A stretch of DNA of 64,000 nt from CAXNKH01 sp049296795 (lineage in GTDB: Bacteria; Pseudomonadota; Gammaproteobacteria; Burkholderiales; Burkholderiaceae_C), in NCBI GenBank assembly GCA_049296795.1, contig JBAQTC010000015.1, positions 186,001 through 250,000 of the forward strand, read 5' to 3'. Below are positions 34,441 to 43,171 of this stretch, one piece after another (position 1 is the stretch's first letter; every line of letters begins with the position of its first letter). The notes beneath the pieces were generated by a model. It ran no database searches, was not told the DNA's origin, and worked only from the letters and a program-made list of their open reading frames with translations. A program made the position numbers and the translations under genes.

Positions 34441-35547
34441 ATGAAAACGTCTCCGGTTTTAAAAGCTTACGAAGCTGAACTCAAGCAACGGGGTTATGCC
34501 AGCGATCCGGCACAGCTAGCAGCAGTTGCCGAACTCGACCGTTGTGCGGCTGAGTGGTCAATCTTCAAAGAGAAGCGCTCCAATGCCTTAAAAAAGCTGA
34601 TCAATCGGCCCGATATTCCGCGCGGTGTTTACCTCTATGGCGGTGTGGGACGGGGGAAAAGTTTTTTAATGGACTGCTTTTACGGCGCTGTTCCGTTAAA
34701 ACGCAAGACCCGCTTGCACTTCCATGAATTCATGCGTGAGGTGCACCGCGAGCTCGCTGATTTGCAGGGCACGGTCAACCCTTTGGATAAATTGGCTGAA
34801 AAAATTTCAAAAAAATACCGTTTGATTTGTTTTGATGAATTTCATGTGGCTGACATCACCGATGCCATGATCCTGCATCGCTTACTCAACGCATTGTTCA
34901 ATTACGGCGTGGGCCTGGTGACTACGTCGAACTTTAAGCCCGACGATTTGTACCCCAATGGCTTGCACCGAAGCCGAATTCTTCCAGCGATCTCCTTACT
35001 CAAGGAAAAACTTGAGATTGTTAATGTGGATCACGGTATTGACTACCGGCACCGGACTCTAGAACAACTTGAGCTCTACCACGTACCGACCGGAGCACAG
35101 GCTGATTGCGCAATGGGAAAAGCTTTCGATCAGGTGGCTGAATCGCATGATGAAGACCCGGTCTTGCACATCGAATCACGCCGTATCTTGTCCCGACGCA
35201 AAGCCGGTGGGGTGGTATGGTTTAGTTTCAAAGTCTTGTGTGGCGGACCTCGTTCACAAAACGACTATCTAGAGATCGCTTCCCAGTTCCATACCGTTTT
35301 TTTGAGCGATGTGCCACAGATGCCGGTACGTATGGCGTCCGAGGCGAGGCGATTTACGTGGTTGGTTGACGTGTTGTACGATCGTCGCGTCAAACTCATC
35401 ATTTCGGCCGAAGTACAAGCGGAAGCTTTGTACACCGAAGGACCTTTGGCTCATGAATTTCCCAGAACTGTTTCCCGCCTGAAAGAAATGCAATCCAGCG
35501 AATTCTTGGCTCTGGAGCGTCGTTTGGTAGATACCCGTCTAACGTGA
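34441..35547 (+). CDS. zapE: Cell division protein ZapE (AFG1-like ATPase)
   Basis: The 368-residue P-loop ATPase has Walker A YGGVGRGKSFLMDCFY, Walker B in LICFDEFHVADITDAM and sensor TTSNFKPDDLYPNGLHR, as in ZapE/AFG1. In E. coli ZapE acts on the FtsZ ring under stress; mitochondrial AFG1 aids respiratory-complex turnover. The gene lies just after lpd. The stop overlaps the GTG start of the next gene (GTGA), so the pair is coupled. Confidence 0.93.
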   Translation: MKTSPVLKAYEAELKQRGYASDPAQLAAVAELDRCAAEWSIFKEKRSNALKKLINRPDIPRGVYLYGGVGRGKSFLMDCFYGAVPLKRKTRLHFHEFMREVHRELADLQGTVNPLDKLAEKISKKYRLICFDEFHVADITDAMILHRLLNALFNYGVGLVTTSNFKPDDLYPNGLHRSRILPAISLLKEKLEIVNVDHGIDYRHRTLEQLELYHVPTGAQADCAMGKAFDQVAESHDEDPVLHIESRRILSRRKAGGVVWFSFKVLCGGPRSQNDYLEIASQFHTVFLSDVPQMPVRMASEARRFTWLVDVLYDRRVKLIISAEVQAEALYTEGPLAHEFPRTVSRLKEMQSSEFLALERRLVDTRLT

Positions 35548-36188
35548 AGCACTTGCTCCTGTCTATCGTGATGCTGGTTGTACCCGCATGGGGTCTGGCC
35601 CAAGCGGATACGGCCGAACTGCCTTTGTCAGCCCAGGTTCAGCGTGAGCGCCTAGAGCTCAATCGCAGTCAGGAAGAGACACGCTACAAGCTGGAGTCGC
35701 AAGCGTGTTATCAGCGTTTTGCAGTCAATGATTGTTTGGCTCAGGCACGAACCCGTCATTACACAGTGACTGGCCTACTGCGGCGTCAGGAATTGAGCCT
35801 GAATGCAGCGGAGCGCGAAAAAAAAGGGGCGCAAGCCCGGCAACGGATAGATGAAAAATCCTCGCCCTTGCAGGAACAAGAACTTGCGGTAAAACGTGAG
35901 GATGCTCAGTTAAAACAACTCGATTTGGAACAACGCGAGCTGCAGAAAATACAAAACCAAGAACAAGCTCAGAAGCGGGCGCAAGAGGCAATGAAAGCCG
36001 CTAACGAACGCATGCTGAAGCGGGAACAGGCCCTTGCAGATCGGGAGCAGGCGGCGCAACAAGCCGCTCAGAAAGAAAAGGACTTTGAGTCCAAGCAAAA
36101 GCAAGCCCAGGAACACAAAGAAGATGTTCATAAAAGAGTGATTGAGGATTCGAAACGATCAGTTCAACCGCTTCCGGCTGGGCGTTAG
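35544..36188 (+). CDS. Exported coiled-coil protein of unknown function
   Basis: The 214-residue protein has a likely signal peptide (MKHLLLSIVMLVVPAWGLAQ, cleaved after AQA), then two cysteines C55 and C64 that could form a disulfide. From about 75 to the end it is rich in Glu, Gln, Lys, Arg and Ala and predicts a long coiled coil. It should be periplasmic. The start is GTG at 35544, which overlaps the zapE stop. Its 3' end overlaps the convergent phosphatase gene by 30 bases. I do not recognise a named family; the linkage with zapE hints at an envelope or division role. Confidence 0.75.
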   Translation: MKHLLLSIVMLVVPAWGLAQADTAELPLSAQVQRERLELNRSQEETRYKLESQACYQRFAVNDCLAQARTRHYTVTGLLRRQELSLNAAEREKKGAQARQRIDEKSSPLQEQELAVKREDAQLKQLDLEQRELQKIQNQEQAQKRAQEAMKAANERMLKREQALADREQAAQQAAQKEKDFESKQKQAQEHKEDVHKRVIEDSKRSVQPLPAGR

Positions 36189-36998
36189 TGGCGGGCTGGT
36201 CGCAAGCGGCTCGAACTTCACGATGATCACCGAGATGTTGTCACATGTGCCTTCGGCCCGATTGAGTGCGGTTTCAATGAAATACTCACAGGCCTGCCTT
36301 GGCGACAAGTCCGATACAGCATCGGCGAGTTCCTGATGACTCAGATAGGGCCAAAGCCCATCGCTGCAAGCCAGTAGAACGTCTTGCGGCTCGATCTGGG
36401 GAATCAAGTGGGAGTCTGTCGGGGGGTCTTTGTCGGTTCCCAGGCAGGCAGTCAAAATATTCGAGTCCGGATGAACCCTGGCCTCTTCCTCGGTAATTTT
36501 CCCGCGGTTCACCAGTTCTTGAACATAGGAGTGGTCTTGCGTACGCTTGAGCATTCGCTTCGCGTTGAAATGGTAAATCCGTGAGTCGCCGGTATGAATC
36601 CAGTGGCAGTCTCCGCCTGGATTGATTAAAAAAGCGGCGAGCGTACTGTGCGGTTGCTCGTCGGCTGAGACTGCTGTTAGCCGTATGACGGTGTGGGCCT
36701 GGCGCACCAGTTGCTGGAGCAGAGCTGCGCTGTCGTCACTGTCAGGCGAATAGGACTCAAATAATTGGCTGGCTGTCAGCATCACTTGGTCGGCGGCTTT
36801 ACGCCCGCCGCTCAAGCCCCCCATGCCATCGGCGATCACGGCCAAGACACAACCCGGGTGACGTGGGTGACTGATCAAGCTCAGCTGGTCTTGTTGGTAT
36901 TCTCGATCGCCTTTGTGCAGTCCGGTGGCTGCAGTCAGTCGGTAAGCTTGGCTCATATTGCCTAGTTGAGATAAAGCAAAAAAAGAAGATGGGGTCAT
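36159..36998 (-). CDS. PP2C-family Ser/Thr protein phosphatase
   Basis: This 279-residue protein has the PP2C metal-site motifs in order: NQD-like YQQD near the start, ADGMGG, GDSRIYHF, SDGLWPYLS and CDNISVIIV. It should remove phosphate from Ser/Thr using two Mn/Mg ions and has no membrane segment. The start is uncertain: ATG 36998 is given, ATG 36956 (MSQAYRLTAATG) has AGG upstream, and a TTG at 37031 is the longest choice. No Hanks-type kinase is encoded nearby, so its substrate and partner are unknown. Confidence 0.88.
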   Translation of the reverse strand: MTPSSFFALSQLGNMSQAYRLTAATGLHKGDREYQQDQLSLISHPRHPGCVLAVIADGMGGLSGGRKAADQVMLTASQLFESYSPDSDDSAALLQQLVRQAHTVIRLTAVSADEQPHSTLAAFLINPGGDCHWIHTGDSRIYHFNAKRMLKRTQDHSYVQELVNRGKITEEEARVHPDSNILTACLGTDKDPPTDSHLIPQIEPQDVLLACSDGLWPYLSHQELADAVSDLSPRQACEYFIETALNRAEGTCDNISVIIVKFEPLATSPPLTPSRKRLN

Positions 36999-37155
36999 CG
37001 TATCATCGAGGCTTGATGAAACAGACTTCAATCTGCGTTTTTACCCGCTATTTTCCCGCGAGCTTGATTTCTTGAATCCCACCCTCCATTCAGCAGCACG
37101 CCAATTGATTGAACTGCGGATGAAGCACTCTGAACTTGACGGGTTGGCCTGAGCC

Positions 37156-39165
37156 ATGAGCTTGCAAAACCTGGTGCATTGTGCTTTTTCGGCCGACAGT
37201 GCGCTTGCCTCATCAGTCGACGAGTTCCGACCCAGGCCGGGTCAAACCGAGATGGCTTTGGCGGTTGCGCGCACCCTCGATCAAGGCGGTGTCTTGGTGG
37301 TAGAGGCAGGAACTGGCATCGGGAAAACCTATTCTTATCTGGTTCCGGCTTTGCTCAGCGGTGAGCGTGTCCTGCTTTCGACGGCGACCAAAACTTTGCA
37401 AGACCAGCTGTTCGGGCGAGATTTGCCACGCTTAATCAAGGCCTTGGGTCTACCGGTTCGTACGGCTTTGCTCAAGGGCCGCTCGAATTATCTTTGTTCG
37501 CACCGCCTCGACATGGCGCGCCATGAGCTGGTTTCGCCACCACGCAGCCAGTTGCTGGCGTTGGCCAAAATTGAGGCCTGGTCCCAGACCACGCGCACCG
37601 GCGACATGGCCGAATTACCTGGCCTCGATGAGCGTTCGCCCTTGATGGCTTTGGTGACATCAACCCGTGACAACTGTTTGGGTTCAGACTGTCCCAAGTT
37701 CAAATCCTGCCATGTGAACCAGGCTAGACGTGAAGCATTGGCGGCAGACGTTGTGGTGGTCAATCACCATTTGTTTTTTGCCGACCTCGCCGTTCGTGAA
37801 TCCGGCATGGCCGAGTTATTGCCCAGCGTCAGGACGGTGATCTTCGATGAGGCGCATCAACTCAACGAGACTGGCGTTCAGTTTCTGGGAGCAAGCCTCG
37901 GTAGCGCGCAATTGCTCGATTTCAGTCGTGACTTGCTGGCCAGCGGTTTGTTATTGGCACGGGGCCTGGTGGACTGGCATCATGTTGCGGGTCAAATCGA
38001 GCGTGCCAGTCGGGATTTGCGCTTGATTTTTGGCATGACCAAGGAACAGACGAAACTGCGTTGGATATCAGAGGTGCCAGAAACGGTTGCCCCAGCCCAA
38101 TGGCATGACTCATTGAGCCTGCTGGGTTCGGCCTTAGCGCTGGCGGTAAAGGCTTTATCGGAGCTGGTCGATGCAGCACCGGACTTCCTAAGGTTGCAGG
38201 AACGAGCGCAGTCTTTCCAGGGGTTGTTGGACATGTTTTCTGGTCCTTGTGAGACCGGTTCTGTTCGTTGGCTTGAAGTGGGGTTCCAGATCCGTTTGGT
38301 CCAGTCCCCACTGGACATTGCCCAGGCAGTTCAAACCCGCTTGCTCAAGTCGGGCGAAGCTGAGGCCTTGGCCAAATCCTGGATTTTTACTTCGGCCACG
38401 CTCGGTGACGATGCGGGACTGAGCTGGTTTATCGAGCCCTGTGGTTTGCAGAATGCTGAAATTCTAAAAGTCGACAGTCCTTTTGATTACGCCACGCAAT
38501 CGGGTATTTATGTACCGCGTCATTTGCCCGAACCCAGTGACCCGAGTCACAGCAGGCAGGTGGCTGATTTGGTTGCTCAAGCAGCAACTCAAATTGGGGG
38601 GAGAACCCTGGTGTTGACGACGAGCCTGCGGGCTTTGCGTGCTGTCGTTGCCAGTTTGCAGCAGCACTTTGCGGGCTCGGTCGAGATTGAGGTTCTGGGT
38701 CAGGATCTGATGCCCAAGCGTGAGCTGATGGAGCGCTTTCGCTTGGGCAATTCGCAGGGCCGGCCCGGTTGCATTCTGGTAGCGTCAGCTTCATTCTGGG
38801 AAGGCGTTGATATACCAGGTGAGGCATTACAACTGGTGGTGATTGATAAGCTGCCATTTCCTGCGCCGAACGATCCCCTGGTGGAGGCGCGCTCCAAGCG
38901 ACTCGAGCAGGCTGGCCGCAGTTCGTTTAAGGATTACTCCATTCCAGAAGCTGCAATTGCCCTGAAACAGGGAGCCGGGCGCTTAATACGACGCGAATCG
39001 GATCTGGGCTTGCTGGTGGTGTGCGATACCCGGCTGGCTACCAAGTCGTATGGTCGACGCTTGCTCGCGGCTTTGCCAGCGATGAGAAAAATCAGTAATG
39101 AAGAGGAGTTCGGGCAAGCGCTGACAGCGCTTAGAAGAACCGATTCCAGAACGACTTGGCCTTAG
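37156..39165 (+). CDS. DinG/YoaA-type (XPD-like) iron-sulfur DNA helicase
   Basis: The 669-residue superfamily 2 helicase has Walker A EAGTGIGKTYSYL, a DEAH box at residues 231-234 (IFDEAHQLNE), and four cysteines C114, C174, C179 and C185 spaced as the [4Fe-4S] cluster of the XPD family. The C-terminal GAGRLIRRESD is helicase motif VI. It should unwind DNA 5' to 3', in R-loop or damage processing. YoaA and DinG cannot be separated by eye. Its 3' end overlaps the convergent bamD by 35 bases. Confidence 0.93.
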   Translation: MSLQNLVHCAFSADSALASSVDEFRPRPGQTEMALAVARTLDQGGVLVVEAGTGIGKTYSYLVPALLSGERVLLSTATKTLQDQLFGRDLPRLIKALGLPVRTALLKGRSNYLCSHRLDMARHELVSPPRSQLLALAKIEAWSQTTRTGDMAELPGLDERSPLMALVTSTRDNCLGSDCPKFKSCHVNQARREALAADVVVVNHHLFFADLAVRESGMAELLPSVRTVIFDEAHQLNETGVQFLGASLGSAQLLDFSRDLLASGLLLARGLVDWHHVAGQIERASRDLRLIFGMTKEQTKLRWISEVPETVAPAQWHDSLSLLGSALALAVKALSELVDAAPDFLRLQERAQSFQGLLDMFSGPCETGSVRWLEVGFQIRLVQSPLDIAQAVQTRLLKSGEAEALAKSWIFTSATLGDDAGLSWFIEPCGLQNAEILKVDSPFDYATQSGIYVPRHLPEPSDPSHSRQVADLVAQAATQIGGRTLVLTTSLRALRAVVASLQQHFAGSVEIEVLGQDLMPKRELMERFRLGNSQGRPGCILVASASFWEGVDIPGEALQLVVIDKLPFPAPNDPLVEARSKRLEQAGRSSFKDYSIPEAAIALKQGAGRLIRRESDLGLLVVCDTRLATKSYGRRLLAALPAMRKISNEEEFGQALTALRRTDSRTTWP

Positions 39166-39934
39166 CGCCACCTGTCAGAAAATCGCTTTGCGGGAAATTT
39201 TTCTCGAGGACCCGGCGCGAATCGTCTCGTAGTTCATGCAGCCCCAGTGCGTCGTAAGACTGGATCATCAAGACCAGTGCCTGTTCCTGCACGGGAACAT
39301 CACGGTATTCGGTCAGGGCAGTTTGAGCCCGGTTGATGGCAGCCAGATAGGCCCCGCGCGTGAAATAGTAACGTGCCACGTGTACTTCGTATTTGGCCAG
39401 TGAATTGACGATGTAAGTCATGCGCTGAAGCGCTTCCGGGGTGTAGCGTGATTCAGGGAAACGTGTCGTCAATTCCTTGAAGGACTCAAAAGACTCTTTG
39501 GCTGCTTTTTGATCGCGCTCCGACAAGTCCTGCCGGGTGATCGCTGAAAATAGGCCTAAGTCGTCATTGAAGCTGATGATGCCTTTGAGGTACAAGGCGT
39601 AATCAATGGCCGGACTCGCCGGATGCAGTTTCAAGAAGCGGTCAATGGTGGCGATGGCCTGGGCGGGCTCGGCGAACTTGTAATGTGCGTAGGCTTTTTC
39701 CAGCTGAGCTTGTTGTGCTAACGGGGTGCCAGCGGCGCGACCTTCGAGTTTTTCAAACAATTCGATCGCATTTTTGTAAGCGCCAGCCTGTAGCTCATCT
39801 TTGGCTTCGGAATAAATTTTATTCGGACTCCAAGATGCGGTCTTGTCTACGGTTGTGGTGGAGCAGGCAAAAAGCAACGATAACAGCCCGCTGATCAAAA
39901 GGGCGCGAGCAACCGATAATTTGGCACAACACAT
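39131..39934 (-). CDS. bamD: Outer membrane assembly lipoprotein BamD
   Basis: The 267-residue lipoprotein has a lipobox LLFAC with lipid-bearing C24 and a tetratricopeptide-rich body (PNKIYSEAKDELQAGAYKNA, FPESRYTPEALQRM) typical of BamD/ComL. It anchors BamA in the complex that inserts outer-membrane beta-barrels. It is divergent from rluD with only about 28 bases between starts, so promoters must overlap one of the coding regions. bamB lies 10 kb away in this window. Confidence 0.95.
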   Translation of the reverse strand: MCCAKLSVARALLISGLLSLLFACSTTTVDKTASWSPNKIYSEAKDELQAGAYKNAIELFEKLEGRAAGTPLAQQAQLEKAYAHYKFAEPAQAIATIDRFLKLHPASPAIDYALYLKGIISFNDDLGLFSAITRQDLSERDQKAAKESFESFKELTTRFPESRYTPEALQRMTYIVNSLAKYEVHVARYYFTRGAYLAAINRAQTALTEYRDVPVQEQALVLMIQSYDALGLHELRDDSRRVLEKNFPQSDFLTGGAKAKSFWNRFF

Positions 39935-39962
39935 GGGGGCAGCTTTCTTGAAGAATTCCGAA

Positions 39963-40979
39963 ATGATTATATCGACCGACCCCTTGGCCGATGAAGACCT
40001 TGACCTGCCTACGGATGATCAAGCTGGCTCAGGGCCAGGGCTTGAAACTGAATTGCGTTCCTGGGCGGTCGGTTTGCAGCAACATGGACTGCGGCTCGAT
40101 CAGGCTCTGGTCGAGTTGATCCCCGAATTTTCTCGAAGTTATTTGCAGCAATTGATTGCCTCAAGCTCGGTCATGATCCAGGGCGTGGTTCAGACCAAGG
40201 CCTCAACTCGGGTCAAACTGGGAATGTTAGGTGTTATCGAGTTACGCCCCACGCCACAAAGCCAGGCCTTCAGGCCTGAAGCCATGGCGCTGGATATTGT
40301 GTTCGAGGATGCGCATTTGCGGGTTATCAACAAGCCCGCTGGCTTGGTGGTCCATCCGGCACCGGGAAATTGGAGTGGTACCTTACTCAATGGGTTGCTG
40401 GCCCATGACCCTCAGGCGGCTACTTTGCCGCGAGCTGGCATCGTGCACCGCCTCGATAAAGACACCAGTGGCTTGATGGTAGTAGCCCGAAGTCGCCAAG
40501 CTATGGATGCGCTGGTGGCTATGATTGCAGCACGCGAGGTTAGTCGTCAGTATCTGGCTTTGGCGCATCGCCCTTGGCAAGGACCCAGACAACGGGATTT
40601 GGAGCAAGCCATAGGAAGAGATCCGCGCAACCGCTTGCGCATGGCCGTGGTGGATTTGGAGCGGCAAGCAGGCAAAACCGCCAAAACCAGCGTCGAGTTG
40701 TTGAAAAACGCAGAGTTGGGTTGCTGGCTGAAATGCAGTTTGCACACGGGTCGTACCCATCAGATTCGGGTTCATCTGGCCGCGCTGGGCCATCCCCTGG
40801 TGGCCGATGAGTTGTACGGTGGCGCTCCTGCGGCCGGAATGCGCAGGCAGGCGCTTCATGCCCGGCGACTGGCTTTTGTCCACCCCATCACAGGCCAGAG
40901 CTTGCTGCTGTACGCAGAGTTAGCGCAGGATATGAAGGCGGCGCTGGCAGCCTGGGGCCTGAGCTACAATGAAACATAA
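39963..40979 (+). CDS. rluD: 23S rRNA pseudouridine synthase RluD
   Basis: The 338-residue enzyme has an N-terminal S4 RNA-binding domain (LRLDQALVELIPEFSRSYLQ) and the RluA-family catalytic motif HRLDKDTSGL with D165. RluD modifies helix 69 of 23S rRNA and is needed for normal ribosomes. ATG 39963 is chosen; the longer frame from 39843 would run through the bamD start. GRTHQIRVHLAALGHPLVAD near the end is also family-typical. Confidence 0.93.
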   Translation: MIISTDPLADEDLDLPTDDQAGSGPGLETELRSWAVGLQQHGLRLDQALVELIPEFSRSYLQQLIASSSVMIQGVVQTKASTRVKLGMLGVIELRPTPQSQAFRPEAMALDIVFEDAHLRVINKPAGLVVHPAPGNWSGTLLNGLLAHDPQAATLPRAGIVHRLDKDTSGLMVVARSRQAMDALVAMIAAREVSRQYLALAHRPWQGPRQRDLEQAIGRDPRNRLRMAVVDLERQAGKTAKTSVELLKNAELGCWLKCSLHTGRTHQIRVHLAALGHPLVADELYGGAPAAGMRRQALHARRLAFVHPITGQSLLLYAELAQDMKAALAAWGLSYNET

Positions 40980-41076
40980 AGGCTGGTCCAGCCTCGGCAG
41001 TGCTGTCCCCAAGCCTGCTGGTCGCAGGCGCATCAGAGTTGCTGCCTCTGCCTAAATTATTCTGATTCGTCGAATC
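40980..41076. repeat. Three inverted repeats in the rluD-scpB gap
   Basis: The 120-base gap holds three separate dyads: AGGCTGG-T-CCAGCCT (40980-40994, directly after the rluD stop), GCCTGC-TGGTC-GCAGGC (41013-41029), and GATTCG-T-CGAATC (41064-41076). The first two could be hairpins ending rluD transcripts; none has a T tract. The third, with a one-base centre, looks more like a protein-binding site ahead of scpB. Confidence 0.45.
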
Positions 41077-41099
41077 GATTTTCCTGGAATCAACAAGCC

Positions 41100-41723
41100 A
41101 TGAACACGTCTGATGCTAAGCGTGTACTCGAAACTGCACTGATCTGTTCGCAGCAAGCGCTGACGCTGGCGGAGCTGCGGGTCCTGTTTGCTGATGCCTT
41201 GGGCAGCGACACGCTCAAGTCCTTGTTGCATGATTTGCAATTGGATTGGGCTCAGCGCGGCGTGGAGTTGGTTCAGGTCGCCAGTGGTTGGCGTTTTCAA
41301 AGCCGCAGTTCCATGCGCGAATATTTGGACCGACTGCACCCTGAAAAACCACCGCGTTACAGTCGCGCCACCTTGGAAACCCTGGCCATCATTGCCTATC
41401 GGCAGCCGGTGACTCGCGGCGACATGGAAGATGTTCGTGGCGTTACGATCAATTCCCTGATCCTCAAGCAACTCGAAGATCGAGGCTGGGTCGAGGTGAT
41501 TGGGCAGCGCGAGACGCCGGGCCGACCCGCTCTCTATGCCACAACCCGTCAATTTTTGGACGACTTGGGGATGCAGTCGCTGAGTGAATTGCCGCTGCTG
41601 GACAGCCCACAGCAGCAGCCGGAGATTTTTGAGTCACTGAATAATTTGGATCTGCCACTACCCGCTGATTCGGATAGCCAAACCAAAGCTGAAACCGATA
41701 TTTTCAATGAGAACCCTGCATGA
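41100..41723 (+). CDS. scpB: Segregation and condensation protein B
   Basis: The 207-residue protein has two winged-helix domains typical of ScpB, with the marker ETLAIIAYRQPVTRGDMEDV and RGVTINSLILKQLEDRGWV. It forms the kleisin subcomplex with ScpA to load SMC on DNA. scpA is not in the window, so the usual scpA-scpB pair is split here. The acidic tail (about 165-207) is unstructured. Its TGA overlaps the rluB ATG (ATGA). Confidence 0.95.
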   Translation: MNTSDAKRVLETALICSQQALTLAELRVLFADALGSDTLKSLLHDLQLDWAQRGVELVQVASGWRFQSRSSMREYLDRLHPEKPPRYSRATLETLAIIAYRQPVTRGDMEDVRGVTINSLILKQLEDRGWVEVIGQRETPGRPALYATTRQFLDDLGMQSLSELPLLDSPQQQPEIFESLNNLDLPLPADSDSQTKAETDIFNENPA

Positions 41724-43075
41724 ACGTTAACCTGCCTGACACGACCCAGCCTGATATTCCGCCAGAACAAGTGACGGACTTGCCCCTTGCGCAAGAGTCA
41801 ACCCAAGCGGTGCAGGATCAGCCCCCAACCCAGCCCCAAGAGCCGAGCAATCCGCAGGCGATCCGGTTTGTCGACGTGGTCTCGGGACAATTCGATGCGG
41901 ATGAAGACAGTCCGGATCTGGCTCCGCCCAAAAGGGTTTTGCCCCCGCAAGCCGAATCGCCCAAGCTGCACAAGGTATTGGCGCAGGCTGGTATGGGCTC
42001 ACGCTTGGAGATGGAGCAACTCATCATGGAGGGGCGAATCTCGGTGAATAACGAGCCGGCGCACATTGGTCAGCGCATTCAGTTCGGTGATCAAGTCAAA
42101 GTCAACGGTAAGCCCATACGTTTTCGCATTGATGCGCCCCCAGCCAGGGTTATCGCTTACCACAAGCCTGTGGGCGAGGTGGTCACGCATGACGACCCAC
42201 AAAATCGACCGACGGTATTCCGTCGTCTGCCCAAGTTGTATCAGGGAAAGTGGCAATCGGTCGGACGCCTGGATCTCAATACCGAAGGCTTGCTACTGCT
42301 GACCAGTTCGGGGGAGTTGGCCAACAAACTGATGCACCCACGCTTTGGACTGGAACGCGAGTATGCAGTGCGGGTGTTGGGTGCTTTGAGTGGTTCGGAA
42401 AAGAAAATGCTGCTCGAAGGCGTCAAGCTTGACGATGGTGTGGCTCAGTTTGGCTCGATCGAAGACGGCGGCGGTGAGGGTTCGAACTGTTGGTACCGGG
42501 TCACGATTTCAGAAGGTCGCAATCGCGAAGTACGTCGCATGCTCGAAGCCGTGGGTCATGCGGTCAGTCGCTTGATTCGTATCCGCTACGGGGCTATGGT
42601 GCTGCCGCGCGGCCTCAAGCGCGGTGCCTGGCTGGAGCTCGACGAGGGCGATATCCGTTCTCTGACACAGGCCGCAGACCTGCACGCAGAGCGAGGTGCT
42701 GGACTTGACAATAATTCGATGCCGGCGCATGAAGCAAGCGGCCCGCGCCCTGACGGTCGAAATCGCCGTCGAGGTGGCCCGCGCGGTTCTACCGCGGGTC
42801 AGCGCCGTGGGCCAGTCAGTCAAAACAAGCCCGCTGCTTCGGGTCAGCGCTCAGGTGTTGCTCGGCAGGACCGCCAGGGTGGGCGTGGTGAGCGCCAAGG
42901 AGGGTCGGATCAGCCAGACCCGATGAAAACCTCATTTGGCTACATCGGCGCTGACAGCTTTACACGTCAGGCCCAAGGTTCGGGTCAAGGTCAGCGCCGC
43001 GGTAACGCAGGTTCGGGTGGCGGGACAGGCGGTGGTGGAGGAGGGGGTCAACGCCGGCGGGGTCGAGGGCGCTGA
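41720..43075 (+). CDS. rluB: 23S rRNA pseudouridine synthase RluB with long Arg/Gly-rich tail
   Basis: The 451-residue protein has an acidic, Gln/Pro-rich N terminus (about 1-75), an S4 domain (KLHKVLAQAGMGSRLEMEQL), and an RsuA-family catalytic domain with D185 in GRLDLNTEGLLLLTSSGELA. It then has about 120 residues rich in Gly, Arg and Gln (RGGPRGSTAGQRRG). RluB makes pseudouridine 2605 of 23S rRNA. E. coli RluB is near 290 residues; the extra length is the disordered ends. The tail may bind RNA. It overlaps scpB by four bases. Confidence 0.94.
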   Translation: MNVNLPDTTQPDIPPEQVTDLPLAQESTQAVQDQPPTQPQEPSNPQAIRFVDVVSGQFDADEDSPDLAPPKRVLPPQAESPKLHKVLAQAGMGSRLEMEQLIMEGRISVNNEPAHIGQRIQFGDQVKVNGKPIRFRIDAPPARVIAYHKPVGEVVTHDDPQNRPTVFRRLPKLYQGKWQSVGRLDLNTEGLLLLTSSGELANKLMHPRFGLEREYAVRVLGALSGSEKKMLLEGVKLDDGVAQFGSIEDGGGEGSNCWYRVTISEGRNREVRRMLEAVGHAVSRLIRIRYGAMVLPRGLKRGAWLELDEGDIRSLTQAADLHAERGAGLDNNSMPAHEASGPRPDGRNRRRGGPRGSTAGQRRGPVSQNKPAASGQRSGVARQDRQGGRGERQGGSDQPDPMKTSFGYIGADSFTRQAQGSGQGQRRGNAGSGGGTGGGGGGGQRRRGRGR

Positions 43076-43112
43076 TATTTCCTTCTGACTGCTGAAATCC
43101 GGGGGGTGCCGG

Positions 43113-43146
43113 GTTAAAATGCGAGGCTTTGTCCCAAGGACAAGCC
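43113..43146 (+). promoter_or_regulatory. Candidate -10 element and leader hairpin ahead of ndk
   Basis: TTAAAAT at about 43114-43120 looks like a -10 box, though no good -35 element is visible. It is followed by an imperfect hairpin, GGCTTtGTCC pairing with GGACAAGCC across CAA (43125-43146), in the transcript leader. The ndk start is at 43172. Confidence 0.35.
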
Positions 43147-43171
43147 CTCTAACTACAGATCAGGAAATCTC

